Of a stretch of DNA of 64,000 nucleotides, positions 61,053 through 64,000 are shown in pieces. Numbering within the stretch: the stretch's first letter is position 1; the number at the start of each line of letters is the position of its first letter. The position numbers and the translations under genes were made by a program. The notes beneath the pieces are model-generated. The model saw only the letters and a program-made list of their open reading frames with translations. It had not been told where the DNA came from and ran no database searches. The DNA lies in the NCBI RefSeq assembly GCF_013401515.1, contig NZ_CP058529.1, positions 3,472,001 to 3,536,000 of the forward strand. The letters are read 5' to 3'. This DNA comes from Halorarum halophilum (lineage in GTDB: Archaea > Halobacteriota > Halobacteria > Halobacteriales > Haloferacaceae).

Positions 61053-62147
61053 ATGATCCTACGGAAGCCGCCATTGCGCGATGTCCACGCCGAACGCGGC
61101 GCGTCGTTCACCGAGTTCGGCGGCTGGGACATGCCGGTGGAGTTCGACTCCATCAGGGCGGAGCACGAGGCCGTGCGCGAGGCGGCCGGCGTCTTCGACG
61201 TCTCCCACATGGGCGAGATCGAGGTCGTCGGGCCGGACGCCACGGCGCTGATGCAACGGCTCACCACCAACGACGTCACCGCGCTCGCCCCGGGCGACGC
61301 GCAGTACTCGGCCATCTGCCGCGAGGACGGCGTCATGCTGGACGACACGGTCGTCTACCGGTTGCCCGACGAGGACGGGGAGGACGCGTACCTGCTCATC
61401 CCGAACGCTGGGCACGACGAGGAGACGTACGACCGCTGGGTCGCCCACCGCGACGACGCCGACCTCGACGCCGAGGTCCGCAACGCCACCGAGGACTGGG
61501 CGATGTTCGCCGTGCAGGGACCCGACGCGCCGGACCTGGTCGCGGACGAGGCCGACGCGGACGTGCTCGACCTCTCGAAGTTCACGGCGACGTTCACCGA
61601 TGTCGCCGGGGTCGAGTGCTGGGTGGCCCGCACGGGCTACACCGGCGAAGACGGCTTCGAACTGCTGTGCCCGTGGGACGACGCCGAGACGGTCTGGTCG
61701 GCGTTCGCCGACGCCTGCCAGCCGTGCGGGCTCGGCGCGCGCGATACGCTCCGCATCGAGTACGGGTTCCTGCTCTCGGGGCAGGACTTCCACCCGGACG
61801 ACGAGCCGCACACGCCGTACGAGGCCGGCATCGGCTTCGTCGTGGACCTCGACACGGAGTTCGTCGGCCGGGACGCGCTCGCCGAGCAGACGGACGCCGG
61901 CGTCGAGGAGTCGTTCGTCGGCATCGAACTCCGGGAGCGCGGCGTCGCCCGTCACGGCTACGACGTGACCGACGAGGACGGCGCCGTCGTCGGCCGAGTG
62001 ACCAGCGGCACGATGAGCCCGACCCTCGGCAAGCCCGTCGCGCTCGGCTACCTCCGGACCGACCTCACCGAGCCCGGCACGGCCGTCGACGTCGTCGTCC
62101 GGGGCGAGCCGAAGCGCGCGGAAGTAGTGGCCACGCCGTTCGAGTGA
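61053..62147 (+). CDS. gcvT: Glycine cleavage system T protein (aminomethyltransferase)
   Basis: 364 residues. Folate-binding GcvT features are HAERGASFTEFGGWDMPVEF, DVSHMGEIEVVGPDA, AQYSAICREDGVMLDDTVVY, VARTGYTGEDGFELLCP, ARDTLRIEYGFLLSGQDF and RVTSGTMSPTLGKPVALGY. It releases ammonia from lipoyl-bound aminomethyl and passes the carbon to tetrahydrofolate. ATG at 61053 (MILRKPPLRDVHAER) is preceded by TAAAAA at 61015-61020. It is the first of the gcv genes here; gcvH follows after a VOC gene. Confidence 0.97.
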   Translation: MILRKPPLRDVHAERGASFTEFGGWDMPVEFDSIRAEHEAVREAAGVFDVSHMGEIEVVGPDATALMQRLTTNDVTALAPGDAQYSAICREDGVMLDDTVVYRLPDEDGEDAYLLIPNAGHDEETYDRWVAHRDDADLDAEVRNATEDWAMFAVQGPDAPDLVADEADADVLDLSKFTATFTDVAGVECWVARTGYTGEDGFELLCPWDDAETVWSAFADACQPCGLGARDTLRIEYGFLLSGQDFHPDDEPHTPYEAGIGFVVDLDTEFVGRDALAEQTDAGVEESFVGIELRERGVARHGYDVTDEDGAVVGRVTSGTMSPTLGKPVALGYLRTDLTEPGTAVDVVVRGEPKRAEVVATPFE

Positions 62148-62227
62148 CGCCGCTCCCTCGGTGACGTCGCGCCCGCGGTGACGCGGGAAAGCAAACTCGT
62201 CATGTACCCGTGCCGAGCACGCCGACC

Positions 62228-62641
62228 ATGGAGTACGACCACGCCGACCCCGAGCATGCGGGACGGCTCCACCACGTCGAACTGTACGCGTCGGACCTCG
62301 ACGCGTCGGTCGACTTCTGGGGGTGGCTGCTCGGCGAACTCGGCTACGAACCCAAGAACGAGTGGGACGCCGGCCGCTCGTGGGTCAACGGACCGACGTA
62401 CGTCGTGCTCGCGCGGGCCGACGAGTCGGATCTCCCCTTCGACCGGCGGGCCGCCGGGCTGAACCACCTCGCGTTCCACGCCGCCTCGCGCGAGCAGGTC
62501 GACGAACTCACCGCGGGCGTCCGCGAGCGCGACGACGCGTCGGTGCTGTACGAGGATCGCCACCCGTTCGCCGGCGGCTACTACGCCCTCTACTGTGAGG
62601 ACCCGGAGGGCCTCAAGGTCGAAGTGGTCGGACCAGAGTGA
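62228..62641 (+). CDS. VOC-superfamily protein (glyoxalase-like)
   Basis: 137 residues from the ATG at 62228 (MEYDHADPEHAGRLHHVEL); a GTG at 62210 would add six. The paired beta-alpha-beta units show LHHVELYASDLDASVDFWGW with the first metal His, LNHLAFHAASREQVDELTAG with the second, and GGYYALYCEDPEGLKVEVVG with the metal-binding Glu at the end. It may be a glyoxalase I, a dioxygenase or a resistance protein; the size suits a single-domain enzyme. It sits between gcvT and gcvH on the same strand. Confidence 0.88.
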   Translation: MEYDHADPEHAGRLHHVELYASDLDASVDFWGWLLGELGYEPKNEWDAGRSWVNGPTYVVLARADESDLPFDRRAAGLNHLAFHAASREQVDELTAGVRERDDASVLYEDRHPFAGGYYALYCEDPEGLKVEVVGPE

Positions 62642-62714
62642 CGGGACGCGTCCCGGGCTGACCGTCCGGACAACTCGGGCACCTCCTCCGCGTGCCGTCT
62701 GACTCGCCGAAAGG

Positions 62715-62733
62715 GTGGGGCTTTTTGCTCCAC
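62715..62733. promoter_or_regulatory. Imperfect dyad over the gcvH promoter
   Basis: GTGGGGC-TTTTT-GCTCCAC, seven base pairs with one G:T mismatch and a T-run loop. The T-run lies 36-40 nt before the gcvH ATG and may act as the TATA box. It could be an operator, or the end hairpin of the transcript from gcvT/VOC. Confidence 0.4.
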
Positions 62734-62761
62734 TCTCGGTAACCTTCGGCAACACCTCACC

Positions 62762-63142
62762 ATGAGCTTCGACGTACCCGACGGAAACCGCTACCGCGAG
62801 TCGCACGAGTGGATCTCGACCGAGGCGCCCCACCGCGTCGGCATCACCGACTTCGCCCAGGACGAACTCGGCGACGTCGTGTTCGTCGAACTGCCAGACG
62901 TCGGCGACACGGTCGAGGCCGGCGAAGAGTTCGGCGTCGTCGAGTCCATCAAGGCCGTCTCGGACCTGTACGCTCCCGTCAGTGGCGAGGTGACGGCCGT
63001 CAACGAGGACCTGTTCGACCGGCCGGAACTGGTGAACGAGGAGCCGTTCGGCGACGGCTGGATGCTGGAGGTCGAACCCTCGGACGAGGACGACCTCGAC
63101 GCGCTCCTCCCTCCGGAGGACTACCGGGACCAAATCGAGTAA
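62762..63142 (+). CDS. gcvH: Glycine cleavage system H protein
   Basis: 126 residues, a lipoyl-domain carrier. Lys64 in [20 protein letters not shown] is the lipoylation site. The family start [31 protein letters not shown] and [21 protein letters not shown] are intact. It shuttles the aminomethyl group from the P protein to T and L. The gcvP genes do not follow here; the next gene is on the other strand. Confidence 0.97.
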   Translation: MSFDVPDGNRYRESHEWISTEAPHRVGITDFAQDELGDVVFVELPDVGDTVEAGEEFGVVESIKAVSDLYAPVSGEVTAVNEDLFDRPELVNEEPFGDGWMLEVEPSDEDDLDALLPPEDYRDQIE

Positions 63143-63218
63143 CCGCGGACGGACGATTCCATCCGGGGGTCGCCCGCGGATTCTCACGGGGCGTCACCAG
63201 CCCCGTGGCGCGACTGAA

Positions 63219-64000
63219 CTAGTCAGTGTGACCGTCGTCGCGACTCGCCTCCACCGAATCGGGACGGATCGGATCGATCCCCCGCGACGGGCCGTTTCGT
63301 TCGTCGACGAGCGGTAGGGCGCGGAGCTGTTCGGCGTTGAGATCGGAGATGAGCGTGCTGCGCGCGGAGTGTGCTCGCCCCTCGTCGTACGACTCCTCGA
63401 CGTCCGCCCTGGTCGCGGTGGTCCGACACCGCACCGTCGTGCCGGTCAAATCGATCTCCAGCAGGAGGTACGACTGGGGGAACGAGGCGAGCGACGGCGA
63501 GATCAGGCCCCGGACGCCGCGCGGGCGTGTGAGCGACAGCAGGTGGACGTGCCCCGAGAGGTGGAGGGGAACGTCGTGGGCGGCGAGGACGTCCACCAGG
63601 GCGTCGGCGTTCCCGACCGGCGGGTGGGGCGCCCACCCGTCGCTTCCGATGTGCTCCACGAGCCCCGGCAGGTTGTGGTGGGACACGACGATCGGGTCGG
63701 TCGTCCCCGGTAACGTCGCCTCCAGCCAGTCGAGCTGGTCCTCGGAGACGACGTCCAGTTCCGGATCGTCCCCCTCCGTCTCCGCCGGACTCATCGCGCT
63801 GTTCAGGCCGATGACGTCGAGCCCGTCGAGGCGGAGGTGGACGGGGAAGCCGTCGTCGGTGAAACGCTCCGCGAACGCCGAGACGGGGAACTCCTTCACG
63901 TCGTGGTTACCGGGGACCGCGAGAACCGGGATGTCGACGTCATCGAGCGCCGCCTCGATCCAGTCGAGGTTCTCCTCCTCGCCGTCCTTCGTGAGATCGC
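63219..64000 (-). CDS. Calcineurin-like metallophosphoesterase, partial at its 5' end
   Basis: At least 260 residues; the N-terminus lies beyond the right edge. Metal-binding motifs in order are GDLTKDG at the edge, VPGNHDVKEF (about 63,895-63,925), VVSHHNLPGL and LSGHVHLLSL. This is the order in class III cyclic-nucleotide-type phosphodiesterases (CpdA-like), but the substrate is open. The acidic tail (RGIDPIRPDSVEASRDDG) is not conserved. The gene ends 77 nt after gcvH, convergent with it. Confidence 0.85.
   Translation of the reverse strand, partial: DLTKDGEEENLDWIEAALDDVDIPVLAVPGNHDVKEFPVSAFAERFTDDGFPVHLRLDGLDVIGLNSAMSPAETEGDDPELDVVSEDQLDWLEATLPGTTDPIVVSHHNLPGLVEHIGSDGWAPHPPVGNADALVDVLAAHDVPLHLSGHVHLLSLTRPRGVRGLISPSLASFPQSYLLLEIDLTGTTVRCRTTATRADVEESYDEGRAHSARSTLISDLNAEQLRALPLVDERNGPSRGIDPIRPDSVEASRDDGHTD

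Noticed and set aside
1-64000. CRISPR array or tandem-repeat locus
   Set aside because: No regularly spaced direct repeats with unique spacers were seen anywhere in the window.

Overview
The window is a GC-rich chromosome segment of a halophilic archaeon (class Halobacteria). The evidence is the strongly acidic proteins, the split archaeal RNA polymerase subunits (B''/B' and A'/A''), a DUF7344 regulator, a HalOD1 protein, KDG kinase, and many genes whose start codon lies 25-30 nt below a TATA-like box (leaderless transcripts). I cannot name the genus from the sequence alone.

Layout. (1) 1-16,500: the RNA polymerase / ribosomal 'str' block on the minus strand, read right to left as rpoH, rpoB2, rpoB1, rpoA1, rpoA2, nusA, then rps12, rps7 and the first codons of EF-2 at the left edge. 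Two sets of foreign genes interrupt it. An MscS channel and small genes lie between nusA and rps12. A lipoprotein, an aldolase, a HAD phosphatase, a HEFAH-motif protein, an Lrp regulator and a HalOD1 protein lie between rps7 and EF-2. (2) 16,700-18,900: tRNA-Asp(GTC), then a less GC-rich stretch with small unfamiliar genes. (3) 18,900-25,600: a KaiC-like ATPase, a tandem pair of CrcB fluoride-channel subunits, a HerA-like ATPase and a MacB-type ABC exporter. (4) 26,700-43,100: a cell-surface polysaccharide / glycosylation island. It holds a deacetylase + FemAB-like + GT4 operon bracketed by two paralogous YdjM-like membrane proteins, then a sulfatase-fold protein, an FkbM methyltransferase, an ATP-grasp ligase, a beta-helix Tat-exported protein, a flippase, a large DUF2206/GT-C-like protein and a GT2 transferase. 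An IS630-type helix-turn-helix orphan lies just beyond it. (5) 44,600-54,050: two PCMT-family proteins, a methyltransferase, an amidase, a zinc-finger protein, MmgE/PrpD next to a phosphosulfolactate-synthase homologue, a RimK-like ATP-grasp protein and Hsp20. (6) 54,600-64,000: central metabolism. KDG kinase, a 5'-truncated ABC sugar ATPase, GAPDH and an aldehyde ferredoxin oxidoreductase suggest semi-phosphorylative Entner-Doudoroff sugar use. Next come a PHP phosphoesterase, the glycine-cleavage genes gcvT and gcvH with a VOC protein between them, and a calcineurin-type phosphoesterase running off the right edge.

The points most worth following are: the haloarchaeal version of the bacterial exosortase-associated exopolysaccharide trio (deacetylase/FemAB/GT); the PrpD plus ComA-like pair; two genes (kdgK and the GT2) preceded by tiny overlapping leader ORFs; a 27-nt palindrome at the promoter of the orphan IS630-type HTH protein; and a 102-nt convergent coding overlap in the glycan island. 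No CRISPR array, intact insertion sequence or rRNA gene was seen.
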